DNA of 64,000 nt from Simplicispira hankyongi (GCF_003570885.1 NZ_QXJC01000001.1:1054001-1118000); one strand, 5' to 3'. Positions 7,801 through 17,167 are shown, numbered from the stretch's first letter. Translations and numbers: made by a program. Notes: generated from the sequence alone by a model not told the origin.

Positions 7801-9357
7801 TCAGCTTCTGCCTGAAACCGCCTCGATAGATATGCGCCACTGCTCGCGCAGCGCCGTCTTTAGCACCTTGCCGTAGTTGTTCTTGGGCAGCGCCTGCACG
7901 ACGCGGTAGTGCTTGGGCCGCTTGAAGCGCGCCATCTGCGCCAGGCAGTGCTGGTCGAGCGTTTCGGTGGTGGTCGCGGCGCCAGACTGCAACACCACGA
8001 AAGCGACGACCACTTCGCCCCAGGCCGGGTCCGGCGCGCCCACTACGGCCACTTCTGCCACGCCGGGGGCGGTGAGCAGGACTTCTTCCACCTCGCGCGG
8101 GTAGATGTTGGAGCCGCCGCTGATGATGAGGTCTTTGCTGCGGTCTTTGAGCGTAAGAAAGCCCTCGGCATCCAGACAGCCGACATCGCCGGTAAACAGC
8201 CAGCCACCGCGCAAGGCCGCCGCCGTGGCCTCGGGATTGCGCCAGTAGCCGGCCATGACACTGTCGCCCCGCACCAGCACCTCACCGACCTCGCCCAGCG
8301 GCAGCTCAGCGCCGTGTTCGTCGGCCACGCACAACTGCACCGGTGTCTGGGCGACGCCCACCGAAGCGAGACGCACCAGGTAGCGCGGATGCGCGGCGTC
8401 CGCCAGTTGCGCACGCGAGAGCGCGGTGGCAACCATGGGCGTTTCGCCCTGGCCATAGATCTGTACAAAGCGGGGCCCCATGACCTGGAGCGCACGCTGA
8501 ATGTCCGCCACGTACATGGGCGCACCACCGTAGACAATGGTCTTGAAGGCGCGGGCGCAGGCCTCTTGGTCCAGTCCCGCCTGCTGCGCGTGGTCCACCA
8601 GGCGATTGACGATGGTGGGAGCAGCAAAGGTGGAGAGGCCGCCCAGTTCCCAGCCCAGCGCAAACAGCTCGGCCGGGTCCACCCCGCCGGACTGGGGCAC
8701 CACGTGGCGCGCACCCGCCATCAAATGCGGGATGGCATACAGCCCGGCGCCGTGCGACATGGGCGCGGCGTAAACGATGGCGTCCTGCGCGGCCACCGGG
8801 TCCACGTCGATGAAGTACGTCAGCCCCATGGTCATGAGGTTGCGGTGCGTGAGCATCACGCCCTTGGGCCGGCCGGTGGTGCCGCTGGTGTAGAACAGCC
8901 AGGCGACGTCGTCCGGGGCACGCTCGGCGGTGGGCACGGCCCACGGGTCATCCACCGGCGCCAGCAAGGCGTCGGCCTCGGGCGACTCCACGTCGATTTG
9001 CCGCTCCAGCCCGGCCAGCGCCCCGGGCGCCACGTCGCCGGTCACAAAACCCCAGCGCGCCTGGGCGTTGTCCACGATCCATTCGGTTTCACGCGGGTGC
9101 AGCTTGGCGTTGACCGGTACCACCACCAGGCCGGCCCACCAGGCGGCGCACAGCACCTCCAGGTAGCGCGGGTGGTTGCGCATGAAGAGCAGCACCCGGT
9201 CGCCGGGCACCAGACCCGCGGTGCGCATGCGTCCGGCCAGCGCGGCACTGCGCGCGGCCCATTCGCCGTAGCTCGCCCAGGGCTTGCGGCCTTCGAAGAT
9301 GGCGGGGCGATCGGGGGACAGGCGGGCGTGGCGCTGCAACAGGTGAATGAGGCTCAT
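7801..9357 (-). CDS. AMP-forming acyl-CoA synthetase / acid-CoA ligase
   Basis: 518 residues from ATG 9357 (MSLIHLLQRHARLSPDRPAI); an alternative ATG lies five codons upstream. It has the ANL-superfamily motifs: the P-loop-like LFYTSGTTGRPKGVMLTH, the YGQGE segment, GWLFTGDVG and a C-terminal KDLIISGGSNIYPREVE hinge, with the conserved Lys in the KNNYGKVLK tail. These enzymes activate carboxylic acids to acyl-adenylates and then CoA thioesters. The substrate (fatty, aromatic or branched acid) cannot be read from sequence. It is divergent from the YeeE pair and lies upstream of the kinase gene on the same strand with 117 bp between. Confidence 0.88.
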   Translation of the reverse strand: MSLIHLLQRHARLSPDRPAIFEGRKPWASYGEWAARSAALAGRMRTAGLVPGDRVLLFMRNHPRYLEVLCAAWWAGLVVVPVNAKLHPRETEWIVDNAQARWGFVTGDVAPGALAGLERQIDVESPEADALLAPVDDPWAVPTAERAPDDVAWLFYTSGTTGRPKGVMLTHRNLMTMGLTYFIDVDPVAAQDAIVYAAPMSHGAGLYAIPHLMAGARHVVPQSGGVDPAELFALGWELGGLSTFAAPTIVNRLVDHAQQAGLDQEACARAFKTIVYGGAPMYVADIQRALQVMGPRFVQIYGQGETPMVATALSRAQLADAAHPRYLVRLASVGVAQTPVQLCVADEHGAELPLGEVGEVLVRGDSVMAGYWRNPEATAAALRGGWLFTGDVGCLDAEGFLTLKDRSKDLIISGGSNIYPREVEEVLLTAPGVAEVAVVGAPDPAWGEVVVAFVVLQSGAATTTETLDQHCLAQMARFKRPKHYRVVQALPKNNYGKVLKTALREQWRISIEAVSGRS

Positions 9358-9407
9358 GCCAGCATTTTCCATGCTCCCCGCAGACAGCGTGCAGACCCGC
9401 CCAGATA

Positions 9408-9890
9408 ATGCAGCCCATGGACCTGGCGCATTCCCTCTTTCCTCTGGGCTGGCAGCACTACCTGCTCGGCGGCGTACTCATTGGCACCGGCGTGGCGCTG
9501 TTGTTTGTGCTCACCGGCCTGGTGGGCGGCATGAGCACGGTGTTCTCATCCACCTGGTCGTTCGTGGTCCAGCGGCCATACTTTCAGCAAGCCAGATTCA
9601 CCGATTCGCGCGGTTGGCGGTTGGTCTTTGCGCTGGGACTGGTGCTCGGCGCCTTGCTGTGGTGGCTGGTCCTTGCCCATGGCGCACCGCAAACCACGGG
9701 CCTGCCGGCATGGCGTTTGCTGCTCGGGGGTGTCCTGGTGGGCTACGGCGCGCGGCTGGGCAATGGCTGTACCTCGGGCCATGGCATTTGCGGGCTGGGC
9801 TCGCTGCAGTGGCCCTCGCTTCTGGCCGTGCTGACCTTCATGGCCACGGCCTTCCTCACCGCCAATTTGGCCGCAAGGTGGCTGGCATGA
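9408..9890 (+). CDS. YeeE/YedE family transporter, N-terminal half protein
   Basis: 160 residues with four hydrophobic segments and the family signature RLGNGCTSGHGICGLG near residue 125. The conserved Cys is characteristic of the YeeE/YedE (TsuA-like) family, linked to uptake of thiosulfate or other sulfur compounds. In E. coli YeeE is one long chain; here the family is split into two small proteins. The stop overlaps the ATG of the next gene (ATGA), so the halves should be made in equal amounts and assemble together in the inner membrane. Confidence 0.85.
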   Translation: MQPMDLAHSLFPLGWQHYLLGGVLIGTGVALLFVLTGLVGGMSTVFSSTWSFVVQRPYFQQARFTDSRGWRLVFALGLVLGALLWWLVLAHGAPQTTGLPAWRLLLGGVLVGYGARLGNGCTSGHGICGLGSLQWPSLLAVLTFMATAFLTANLAARWLA

Positions 9891-10315
9891 GCGCGCAACG
9901 CATGAACCTGCCGCGCTTTGTCACCGTGCTGGTGGCCGGCGCGCTGTTTGGCTTTGGCCTGGCCGTCTCTACCATGGTTCGGCCCGAAGTGGTACTGGGT
10001 TTCCTGCGCTTTCAGGATTTCGGGCTGATGCTCGTGATGGGCGGCGCCATGGGGGTCACGCTGGTCGCCTACCAGTTGGCGCCGCGCATGCTCTCGCGCC
10101 CACTGATCGGAGAGCGCTTTCACCACCACGCCAGCGTGTGGAACCGCGACACCGTGCGCGGTGCTGCCCTGTTCGGCATCGGCTGGGGCCTGTGCGGCGT
10201 CTGCCCCGGCCCGGCCATTGCGGGTCTGGGCACTGGCAACTGGACGCTCTTGTGGGCACTGGCCGGCATTGCCCTCGGCGCACTGGCCCAGGGCCTGCGC
10301 GCCAGGCACCAATAA
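9887..10315 (+). CDS. YeeE/YedE family transporter, C-terminal half protein
   Basis: 142 residues from the ATG overlapping the preceding stop. It has several hydrophobic segments and the second family motif IGWGLCGVCPGPAIAGLGTG, the counterpart of the NGCTSGHG motif in the partner. This pattern of two half-length YeeE proteins is common in proteobacteria. The expected role is half of a sulfur-compound channel; the substrate is not shown. A longer upstream-extended ORF is open but overlaps the partner gene entirely and is rejected. Confidence 0.85.
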   Translation: MSAQRMNLPRFVTVLVAGALFGFGLAVSTMVRPEVVLGFLRFQDFGLMLVMGGAMGVTLVAYQLAPRMLSRPLIGERFHHHASVWNRDTVRGAALFGIGWGLCGVCPGPAIAGLGTGNWTLLWALAGIALGALAQGLRARHQ

Positions 10316-10325
10316 ATTGGTAAAT

Positions 10326-10340
10326 TGGGGTCAGACCCCA
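10326..10340. terminator. Candidate bidirectional terminator hairpin
   Basis: TGGGGTCAGACCCCA is a perfect 7-bp stem around a single A, followed by GTTTTC on the plus strand and preceded by an A/T-rich stretch serving the minus strand. It lies between the convergent YeeE half and methyltransferase-like genes. The same half-motif (TCTGACCCCAATT) recurs at about 59076. The T-run is short, so efficiency is uncertain. Confidence 0.5.
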
Positions 10341-10350
10341 GTTTTCTGCA

Positions 10351-10815
10351 CTACAGCCACCGGCGCACCTGGCTGCGGTAGGCGGTGTAGGCGGCGCCGA
10401 AGCGCTCGGTGAGCACGCGCTCCTCCGGCAAGATCTGAAAACGTGTGATGTAGGCCGCAAACGCTGGCGGCCCGAGCAAGGCCCAGGGTGCGGCCAGGTA
10501 CAGCGCCAGGCCCAGCAGGATGAACACCAGTCCGAGGTACATGGGGTTGCGCGTGATGCGGTAGATGCCTGTCGTCACGACATGCGTGCTGGTGTGCGGC
10601 GCCATGGGGTTGACGGTCGTTTTTGCCCGCCTGAAGGCGACCAGGCCCGCCAGGTCACAGCCGACGCCCACTGCAGCAAGGACCAGAGCGCCGCCTACGC
10701 GTACACCTGCCGGCAGCGCCAGTACAGGCCCGAGCCCGAGCGACGCAGACACCATGGCTGCAGCCGTAATGGCAGCGACCAGTGGCGGAGGAATTTTGAG
10801 TTCGAGGGCAGACAT
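10351..10815 (-). CDS. Isoprenylcysteine carboxyl methyltransferase-like membrane protein
   Basis: 154 residues from ATG 10815 (MSALELKIPPPL). Four hydrophobic segments are followed by the ICMT/phospholipid methyltransferase signature: TGIYRITRNPMYLGLVFILL, then the RFQILPEERVLTERFG tail containing the conserved Glu pair. In this family the C-terminal motifs bind S-adenosylmethionine at the membrane face. Bacterial members are seldom characterised, so the methyl acceptor is unknown. An in-frame ATG at 10866 is possible but adds a non-hydrophobic lead. Confidence 0.82.
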   Translation of the reverse strand: MSALELKIPPPLVAAITAAAMVSASLGLGPVLALPAGVRVGGALVLAAVGVGCDLAGLVAFRRAKTTVNPMAPHTSTHVVTTGIYRITRNPMYLGLVFILLGLALYLAAPWALLGPPAFAAYITRFQILPEERVLTERFGAAYTAYRSQVRRWL

Positions 10816-10959
10816 GAGCGGCACAACATTCAAAGGGTGGTACCCACCATGATGCAAGCTGTTCATCGGGCACACAAAGGGTATAAGGCACTTTAGCGCA
10901 CTGCTCCAAGCCCGACGCGCCGGGTATGCTCCTCGTGCCGAAACCCGCACCATCCCACC

Positions 10960-11208
10960 ATGAAAAAACTCCACGTCACCATCGAACTCGAAATGTCCGT
11001 TCCCGACGATTGGGAACTGGCCGACACCTCCGAGGGCACGCCCGTGCTCAAGCTGCCCGATGGCACCTACCTCGATCTGACCATCGAACCCCTGTTTGCC
11101 GCCAACCCGGAAGACACCTGGGCCAGCGCCGACGATGACGAAGTACTGAACGATTTGCTGGACATGGTGGACAGCGAGCTCGTGCGCTATGAATTCGTGA
11201 CGCACTGA
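10960..11208 (+). CDS. Conserved small acidic protein, function unknown
   Basis: 82 residues starting MKKLHVTIELEMSVPDDWEL. It is strongly acidic towards the C-terminus (NPEDTWASADDDEVLNDLLD) with no Cys, no membrane segment and no motif I recognise. The strand-rich start and codon use similar to its neighbours support a real gene. It stands alone between divergent (methyltransferase-like) and co-directional (M23 peptidase) genes. Function not assignable. Confidence 0.65.
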   Translation: MKKLHVTIELEMSVPDDWELADTSEGTPVLKLPDGTYLDLTIEPLFAANPEDTWASADDDEVLNDLLDMVDSELVRYEFVTH

Positions 11209-11264
11209 AGCACATAGCTTAGCCAGCCAGCGCCCGCGTGCGCACACTGGTAGGCTTGCCAACC

Positions 11265-12182
11265 ATGCCTGCACTGCGCTACACCCCCGATTCATCCCCC
11301 ACGCTTGGTATGCCGTCCCGTCGCTGGGCACTGGCCGGTGCGCTCGCGGTGGCGACTTGGCCGGCACTGCGGCCTGCCTGGGCAGCCCCCGCCAATCGCA
11401 CTGACGGCCCGCTGCCGCGCACGCTGCAGGTGCCCGGCGGCGTGGCGCGCCTGGCGCTCGGTCCGGCGGCTGCACGCCCACGCGCCTTCACGGCTGCCAC
11501 GGACGGTGCCAGCGAGGTGCCTTTGCTGGTGCTGGGGGACCCCAGGGGCTGGACGGCAGTGCTGGGCATTGCCCTCTTGGCCAGTACCGGCGCGGCGCAG
11601 ATCCGCGTGGAGGACGCAGGCGGCAGCAGCCGGACCATTGCCTACACCATCGCGCCCAAGCAGTACCGCGAGCAGCGGCTGACGGTGGCACCGCGCACGG
11701 TGGATTTGTCACCCGAGGACGAAGCCCGCTGGGAACGCGAGCGCGCGCACCAGGCCGGTGTGATGGCCACGTTCAGCACGCCGCTGCCGCGCAGCCTGGC
11801 CTTGCAAGTGCCGGTGCCGGGCCGGCGCTCCAGCTCATTTGGGCTGCGCCGGGTGTTCAATGGCCAGGCGCGCAATCCGCACAGCGGCATGGACATCGCT
11901 GCCGCTACCGGAACGCCGGTGCTAGCGCCGCTCCCGGCACGCGTCATCGACACGGGCAACTACTTTTTCAACGGCAACACCGTGTGGCTGGACCATGGAG
12001 GCGGCCTGCTCACCATGGACTGCCACCTGAGCGCCATCGACGTGCAAGTGGGAGACACCGTGGACGCAGGTCAGCGTGTGGGCGCTGTCGGCGCCACCGG
12101 CCGCGTGACGGGGCCACACCTGCATTGGGGCGTGATGCTCAACCGCTGCATGGTGGACCCTGCGCTGTTTCTGCCAGCTTGA
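11265..12182 (+). CDS. Exported M23 (LytM-type) metallopeptidase
   Basis: 305 residues from ATG 11265; ATG 11310 would start directly at the signal peptide MPSRRWALAGALAV ... PAWA. The mature part has an N-terminal beta domain and a C-terminal M23 domain with the zinc ligands HSGMD (His and Asp) and the catalytic GPHLHWGVML block. All key residues are kept, so the enzyme should cleave peptidoglycan cross-bridges in the periplasm. It ends 8 bp before the convergent patatin gene stop. Confidence 0.88.
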   Translation: MPALRYTPDSSPTLGMPSRRWALAGALAVATWPALRPAWAAPANRTDGPLPRTLQVPGGVARLALGPAAARPRAFTAATDGASEVPLLVLGDPRGWTAVLGIALLASTGAAQIRVEDAGGSSRTIAYTIAPKQYREQRLTVAPRTVDLSPEDEARWERERAHQAGVMATFSTPLPRSLALQVPVPGRRSSSFGLRRVFNGQARNPHSGMDIAAATGTPVLAPLPARVIDTGNYFFNGNTVWLDHGGGLLTMDCHLSAIDVQVGDTVDAGQRVGAVGATGRVTGPHLHWGVMLNRCMVDPALFLPA

Positions 12183-12190
12183 CGCGGGCA

Positions 12191-13147
12191 TCAGAGAAAC
12201 ATCGCCAGGCGATCCCGGTCCAGCTCGCTCAGGGTTTTCTGCCCCAGTGCCATCAGGGTCTTGGTGGCTTCTGGCGTGGCAACGTCAATCCCCAGGCCTG
12301 CCTGCGCCGGCCAGTGCGCGTCGATGCGCAGGTAGCGCTCTTCCAACAGGTCTTCCATGACTGCCTCCACATGCTGCTGCTGCACCGAGATCAGGGTCAG
12401 GATCAAACGCCCCTCGCTTAGCCAACCGACAGCTCCGGCGTCGGCCTCCACATTGTCGGCGGGCTGGTAGCCCATGGTGGCGGTGCCTACGGCGAGCATG
12501 CGCACCTTGGCCTGCTTGGCGCCCATGAAGTGCTGCGCCTCGTGCAGCGCCACCTGATCTGGCGCCACGGCAAAAAGCCCGCCATCGGCGTACAAGCGCT
12601 CTCCCACCTTGACGCACGGAAAATACGCCGGCGCAGCGCAGGTGGCGAGTGTCACGTCTACCGCGGACAGTGCCTCGTCGCCCAGAGAGCCCTGGGTATG
12701 GGGCGTCTTGAACACCTTGGTGACACTGCGGCTGACGTCCACCGCCGGAACCACCACGGCGTGTTGGGCGTCGCCCATGGTGCGGTCGCCAAAATGTTTC
12801 GCCAGTTCGCGCCGCAGGGCTTCTCCGGTGTACTTGGGGCCAAGCACCGAACGCGTCATGTCCAGCAAGCGCGTGACCGTGCCACCGGGCAGGCGGCGTG
12901 AGGAAAACACCTCTTCACCACGCTCGACAAAGAGCCGCACGATCTGCGCCATCGGCACTTCGAAGGCCAAGGCCATCGCCAGCAGGCCGCCAACGGAAGT
13001 GCCGGCAATCAGGTCAAAACGCCGGCCCAGCGGTTCCCCCACCCGGGCTTCCAGGTCAGCAAGAACCACGGCGGTATACAGGCCCAGATACCCTCCCCCG
13101 CTGAGCGATAGGATGCGAAATTCGTTGGGGCTGGTCATGCTGGGCAT
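12191..13147 (-). CDS. Patatin-like phospholipase, CapV-like architecture
   Basis: 318 residues. The patatin core is complete: the oxyanion block LSLSGGGYLG, nucleophile elbow GTSVGG with the catalytic Ser, and the DGG motif (LYADGG) with the catalytic Asp. The first lines (FRILSLSGGGYLGLYTAVVL and FDLIAGTSVGG) closely resemble CapV phospholipases that act as effectors in CBASS anti-phage systems, and the length fits a patatin domain plus a C-terminal extension. No CD-NTase, Cap2 or Cap3 gene lies nearby, so either this is an ordinary lipid hydrolase or an orphan effector. There is no signal peptide; action on inner-membrane lipids from the cytoplasm is expected. Confidence 0.85.
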   Translation of the reverse strand: MPSMTSPNEFRILSLSGGGYLGLYTAVVLADLEARVGEPLGRRFDLIAGTSVGGLLAMALAFEVPMAQIVRLFVERGEEVFSSRRLPGGTVTRLLDMTRSVLGPKYTGEALRRELAKHFGDRTMGDAQHAVVVPAVDVSRSVTKVFKTPHTQGSLGDEALSAVDVTLATCAAPAYFPCVKVGERLYADGGLFAVAPDQVALHEAQHFMGAKQAKVRMLAVGTATMGYQPADNVEADAGAVGWLSEGRLILTLISVQQQHVEAVMEDLLEERYLRIDAHWPAQAGLGIDVATPEATKTLMALGQKTLSELDRDRLAMFL

Positions 13148-13222
13148 TGCGGGCGGGGCACAAAAAAGAACAGCGCTTGCTTCGCCCGGACAAAGTCTTG
13201 GGCACTGCTGCGTCTGGCAGGG

Positions 13223-16200
13223 TCAGGTCCGCGTGGAATTTCGACCTGAAACTACCTCAGGGCCGCCCTCACGCGCAAACATCCAGTCGGTCACGGCCTG
13301 CTCAGGCATGGGGCGGGCGAAATGGTAACCCTGCGCTTCATGGCAGTGGTAGAGGCCCAGGATGCGCGCGACCTCCTCACTCTCGACACCTTCGGCAATG
13401 ACGCGCAGTTTCAGGCTGCGCGCCATGCTGATAATGGCGCGCACGATGGCAGCGTCTTCCGGATCGCTGACGATGTCGCGCACGAAGGATTGGTCGATCT
13501 TGAGCTTGTCCACCGAAAAACGGCGCAGGTAGGCCAGGCTCGAATACCCGGTGCCGAAGTCATCGATCGACAGGCACACCCCCAGCGCCTTGAGGCGGCG
13601 CACCGTCTCCAGGTTGTGGTCGGCGTCGTCGAGCAGCAGCGATTCGGTCAGTTCCAGCTCCAGCCGGCCGGGGTCCAGGCCCGATTCCTCCAGCGCCTGC
13701 GTGACGCTGGCCAGCAGGTCGCCGCGCTTGAACTGCACGACCGAGAGGTTGACTGCCATGGTCAACTCGGGCAGGCCCGCCTGCTGCCAGCGCATGGCCT
13801 GCGCGCAGGCTTCGCGCAGCACCCACTCACCAATTGGCACGATCTGGCCGCTGTCTTCGGCCGCCGGGATGAAACGGCCGGGCGGAATCAGCTCGCCGTC
13901 GCTGCGCTGCCAACGCAGCAAAGCTTCAAAACCCACCACCACCCCGCTCGCCAGGTCGATCTGCGGTTGGTAATGCAGCACAAATTCCCGCTGGTCCAGC
14001 GCCCAGTGCAGGGCCGAGCGCATCTTGAGGTTTTCCAGCGCCTGGACATTCATCTCACCGGTGTAGAACACGTAGGTGTTGCGTCCGGCGTCCTTGGCGC
14101 GGTACATCGCCGTGTCGGCACGTTGCAGCAGGGTATCGAAGTCGGCCCCATCGTCGGGCCAGAGTGCAATGCCCATGGAGAGCGTCGCCGCCAGCTCGTG
14201 GCCTTCAATATGAAAAGGTCGGGCGAGCGCTTCGATCACCTTGTCGGCAATGCGCCCGACCGATTCCACGTCCTGCACGTCGGTAAGCGCAATCAGGAAC
14301 TCATCGCCGCCCTGGCGGCTGATGGTGTCGGTGTCGCGCAAGGTGGTGGTGAGCCGCTCGGCCACCTGCTGCAGCAGCAGGTCTCCCACCGGGTGGCCCA
14401 AGGTGTCGTTGATGGTCTTGAAATGGTCCAGGTCCAGGTACATCAGTGCCAGCTTGCTGCCACTGCGTTCGGACCATGCCTTGGCCAGGTCAAACCTGTC
14501 GCGAAACAACACGCGGTTGGGCAAATGGGTGAGCGGGTCGTGGTGCGCCAGAAATTCAATGCGGGCGGCATTTTCCTTGCGTTCGGTAATGTCCTGCACA
14601 AAGACAACCACGTGCTGCTCTTCGTCGACCTCAATGAGTTCCGCCGACAGGCTGACCTGCCGGTGCTCGCCACTCTTGCAGACCCATACGGCCTCGAACT
14701 CCAAGGTGGAGCCTTTGCGCCGCAATTCCTCGCGCCAAGCCTCGCGCACCCCCAGATCGGCCCACAAACCCACCTCCAAGATGGTGCGCCCCACCAGCTC
14801 GGCAGGCGACCAGCCGAACCAGGTGGTGTAGCGATCGTTCACTTCCACGAACATGCCATCGCGTACGCGTGAAATGGAGGCGGCCAGCGGGCTGGCGCGG
14901 AAAGCCACCTTGAAGCGCATCTCGCTCTCGCGCAGGCTGGTGATGTCCTGGAGTGCTCCGCCCAATGAGAGCGGCTGACCTTCGCCGTCGCGCTGCACGC
15001 TGCCGCTGGCAAAGCCAACGCTGAGGCTGCCGTCGACACGGCGAAAGCGAAACTCGATTTCGTAGGCGGCGTCACCCGCCAGCGCATCGTCCACGGCCTT
15101 GCGCACCCGCGACCGGTCCGCAGGCTCGACATGGCTGAGAAAACCCTCGAAACTTGGTTTCACTTGGCCCGGCGCATAGCCAAAGCAGGCAAAGGTTTCG
15201 TCGCTCCAGTGCAACTCCTGGCTGACGATGTTCCATTCCCAGTGCCCCACGCGTGCAATGCGGGCTGCTTCGCGCATGCCGCGCCGGGCTTCCTGCATCT
15301 CGGTGATGTCATGGAACAGCTCCAGCTTGCTGATGCTGCCGTCCGCATTCTTCAGCGGAATGTCAAAAAGATCGTAGGTGCGCCCCTTGGGAGACACCCA
15401 TTGCCATTGCACCATCTTGCCGGCGAGCACCTCGGGGTTCTTGCACCAAGTGCATGGCGAGGCATTCTGGTGAAAATAATCGTGGCACTTGCGCCCCATC
15501 ACGTCGCCAAATTCGCGCTGCAGCGCTGGGTTGATGTATTCGATCTCGTACTCGGCATTGACGATGTACACCCCGTCGGGCAATGCCTCCAGAATATCGA
15601 GCAGGCGCTGGCGCTCGGCGGCGAGCTTTTCTGCAAGCGACTCGATGTGCTTGATCTTGCTGATTTCGGTCCAGGTCAGGACCACTCCATCGCCCTGGCG
15701 GTCGGCGTTGAAAATGGGCAGCATGCGCTCGAACACCCAGCGCCCGTCGGGCAGCATGGCTTCGCGCTCTACGCGCTGTTCGCCGCTGGCGCAGCGGCGC
15801 AGATCGTCCAGGAATGCCTCCTGCGCACCCAGGCGGTAGCGGATATCCCCCACCGAGCGGCCGATGTCACTGGCCCGCAGCGCCAGGAAGTCGTTCACGC
15901 CGGGACTGAAGCGCCGTACGCACAGGTTCATGTCAAGGAAGACGGTGCCAATCTCGGTGCTGTCAAGCAGGTGGTCGTAATCGCGGTTGAGGGCATCGAG
16001 TTCGTCGTTGCGCTTCTCCAGTTCCGTATTGAGTGCGTACAAGTCCTCGTTCACGGATTTGAGCTCTTCATTGGTGCTCTGCAGCTCCTCGTTGGACGCC
16101 GTGAGTTCCTCGTTGCCCAGGTCCAGGCGCTCGTGGCTGGCTTGCAGTTCCAGCACCATCTCGTGCAGGCGCTCGCGCGTCGCGTCCAGCTCGGCTGCCA

Positions 16201-17167
16201 GCCCTTCAGGCGTTTGCGCGGACTCCAAAGGCGGCATGGACGGAATCGCCGGAACCGCCTGGGCATTGACCGTGTGGGCGTCAAAATTGCGGTGCAGCAC
16301 CGCCGGTTGTTTGCGAAACAGCTTGTGCGTGCGGTCCACGACCGAAAACGCGCTGGACTCAAACGCGCCGACGTTCTCGCTGGCACCCAGCAGCAGAAGA
16401 CCCTGTTGCTTGAGCGCGAAATGCAACTGCGACAAAGCCCGGAACTGCGCCTCGGGCTTGAGGTAAATCAGCAAATTGCGGCACAGCGCCAGATCAATGT
16501 TGGTGAATGGTGGATCTGAGAGCAGGTTGTGGCGGGCAAACACCAGGTGGCGGCGCAGGCTGGTATCAGCGCGCAGGCTGCCTGCAGAGTCGGCCTGCAG
16601 GAAGCGGCGCTGCAAGTCCTCCGGCACCGAGGCGAGGGCGTCGGCGGCGTAGCGCCCGCGCGAGGCCTGTGCCAGAACTTCTGGCGCCAGATCGGTGGCG
16701 AAGACCTTCACATTGCCATGAAACCCCAGGCGCCCTGCGGCGTCGAGGGCCAGCATGGCGATCGAATACGCCTCTTCGCCGCTGGCGCAGCCGGCACACC
16801 AGATGCGCAGATCCTCGCCCGGGTTGCGCCCGCGCAGCAAATCCGGCAGCACTGCGCTGGCCAGTTGCTCGAACACCTCGGGGTCGCGGAAAAACTCGGT
16901 GACGTTCACCAGCAGCTCGGCGCTGAGCACTTCGCGCTCAGCAGCCTGCTGGTGCAGGAGATCGAGATAGTCACTGGGGTTTTCAACGCCCAGCCGGACC
17001 ATGCGCTGGCGCACCCGGCGGGTCAGCGTAGTCGTCTTGTAGCCGGCAAAATCGATCCCGCAGAGCCGCCGCAGCAGATCGAGCATCTCGCCCAACTGGG
17101 GCAAAGACTCTTCTACCGCCTCGGTCCACTGTCCAGAATCTTCGGGCTGAGGCTCAGGCACGTCCAT
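13223..17167 (-). CDS. CheR methyltransferase-PAS-GGDEF-EAL multidomain signalling protein
   Basis: 1314 residues. Order: CheR N-terminal helical part and SAM-binding methyltransferase (about 25-280; IWCAGCASGEEAYSIAML), a coiled-coil linker (about 330-400; NEELTASNEELQSTNEELKS), several PAS domains (about 400-880, one with a Cys cluster around HQNASPCTWCKNPE), GGDEF (about 890-1040; RQGGDEFLIAL) and EAL (about 1050-1300; GFEALLRW, and DDFGTGYSSL). Both cyclic-di-GMP motifs are intact. Many relatives carry CheB in front of CheR; it is absent here. The protein probably turns over cyclic-di-GMP in response to PAS-sensed cues, with the CheR part acting as a sensor or modifying chemoreceptors. 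No membrane segments are seen. Confidence 0.92.
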   Translation of the reverse strand: MDVPEPQPEDSGQWTEAVEESLPQLGEMLDLLRRLCGIDFAGYKTTTLTRRVRQRMVRLGVENPSDYLDLLHQQAAEREVLSAELLVNVTEFFRDPEVFEQLASAVLPDLLRGRNPGEDLRIWCAGCASGEEAYSIAMLALDAAGRLGFHGNVKVFATDLAPEVLAQASRGRYAADALASVPEDLQRRFLQADSAGSLRADTSLRRHLVFARHNLLSDPPFTNIDLALCRNLLIYLKPEAQFRALSQLHFALKQQGLLLLGASENVGAFESSAFSVVDRTHKLFRKQPAVLHRNFDAHTVNAQAVPAIPSMPPLESAQTPEGLAAELDATRERLHEMVLELQASHERLDLGNEELTASNEELQSTNEELKSVNEDLYALNTELEKRNDELDALNRDYDHLLDSTEIGTVFLDMNLCVRRFSPGVNDFLALRASDIGRSVGDIRYRLGAQEAFLDDLRRCASGEQRVEREAMLPDGRWVFERMLPIFNADRQGDGVVLTWTEISKIKHIESLAEKLAAERQRLLDILEALPDGVYIVNAEYEIEYINPALQREFGDVMGRKCHDYFHQNASPCTWCKNPEVLAGKMVQWQWVSPKGRTYDLFDIPLKNADGSISKLELFHDITEMQEARRGMREAARIARVGHWEWNIVSQELHWSDETFACFGYAPGQVKPSFEGFLSHVEPADRSRVRKAVDDALAGDAAYEIEFRFRRVDGSLSVGFASGSVQRDGEGQPLSLGGALQDITSLRESEMRFKVAFRASPLAASISRVRDGMFVEVNDRYTTWFGWSPAELVGRTILEVGLWADLGVREAWREELRRKGSTLEFEAVWVCKSGEHRQVSLSAELIEVDEEQHVVVFVQDITERKENAARIEFLAHHDPLTHLPNRVLFRDRFDLAKAWSERSGSKLALMYLDLDHFKTINDTLGHPVGDLLLQQVAERLTTTLRDTDTISRQGGDEFLIALTDVQDVESVGRIADKVIEALARPFHIEGHELAATLSMGIALWPDDGADFDTLLQRADTAMYRAKDAGRNTYVFYTGEMNVQALENLKMRSALHWALDQREFVLHYQPQIDLASGVVVGFEALLRWQRSDGELIPPGRFIPAAEDSGQIVPIGEWVLREACAQAMRWQQAGLPELTMAVNLSVVQFKRGDLLASVTQALEESGLDPGRLELELTESLLLDDADHNLETVRRLKALGVCLSIDDFGTGYSSLAYLRRFSVDKLKIDQSFVRDIVSDPEDAAIVRAIISMARSLKLRVIAEGVESEEVARILGLYHCHEAQGYHFARPMPEQAVTDWMFAREGGPEVVSGRNSTRT

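Noticed and set aside
12191-13147. Complete CBASS defence operon
   Set aside because: Only the patatin is present; neighbours are an M23 peptidase and a CheR-GGDEF-EAL gene with no nucleotidyltransferase.
13322-14872. Plus-strand 516-codon ORF opposite the EAL domain
   Set aside because: Shadow of the 1314-residue signalling gene; no independent support.
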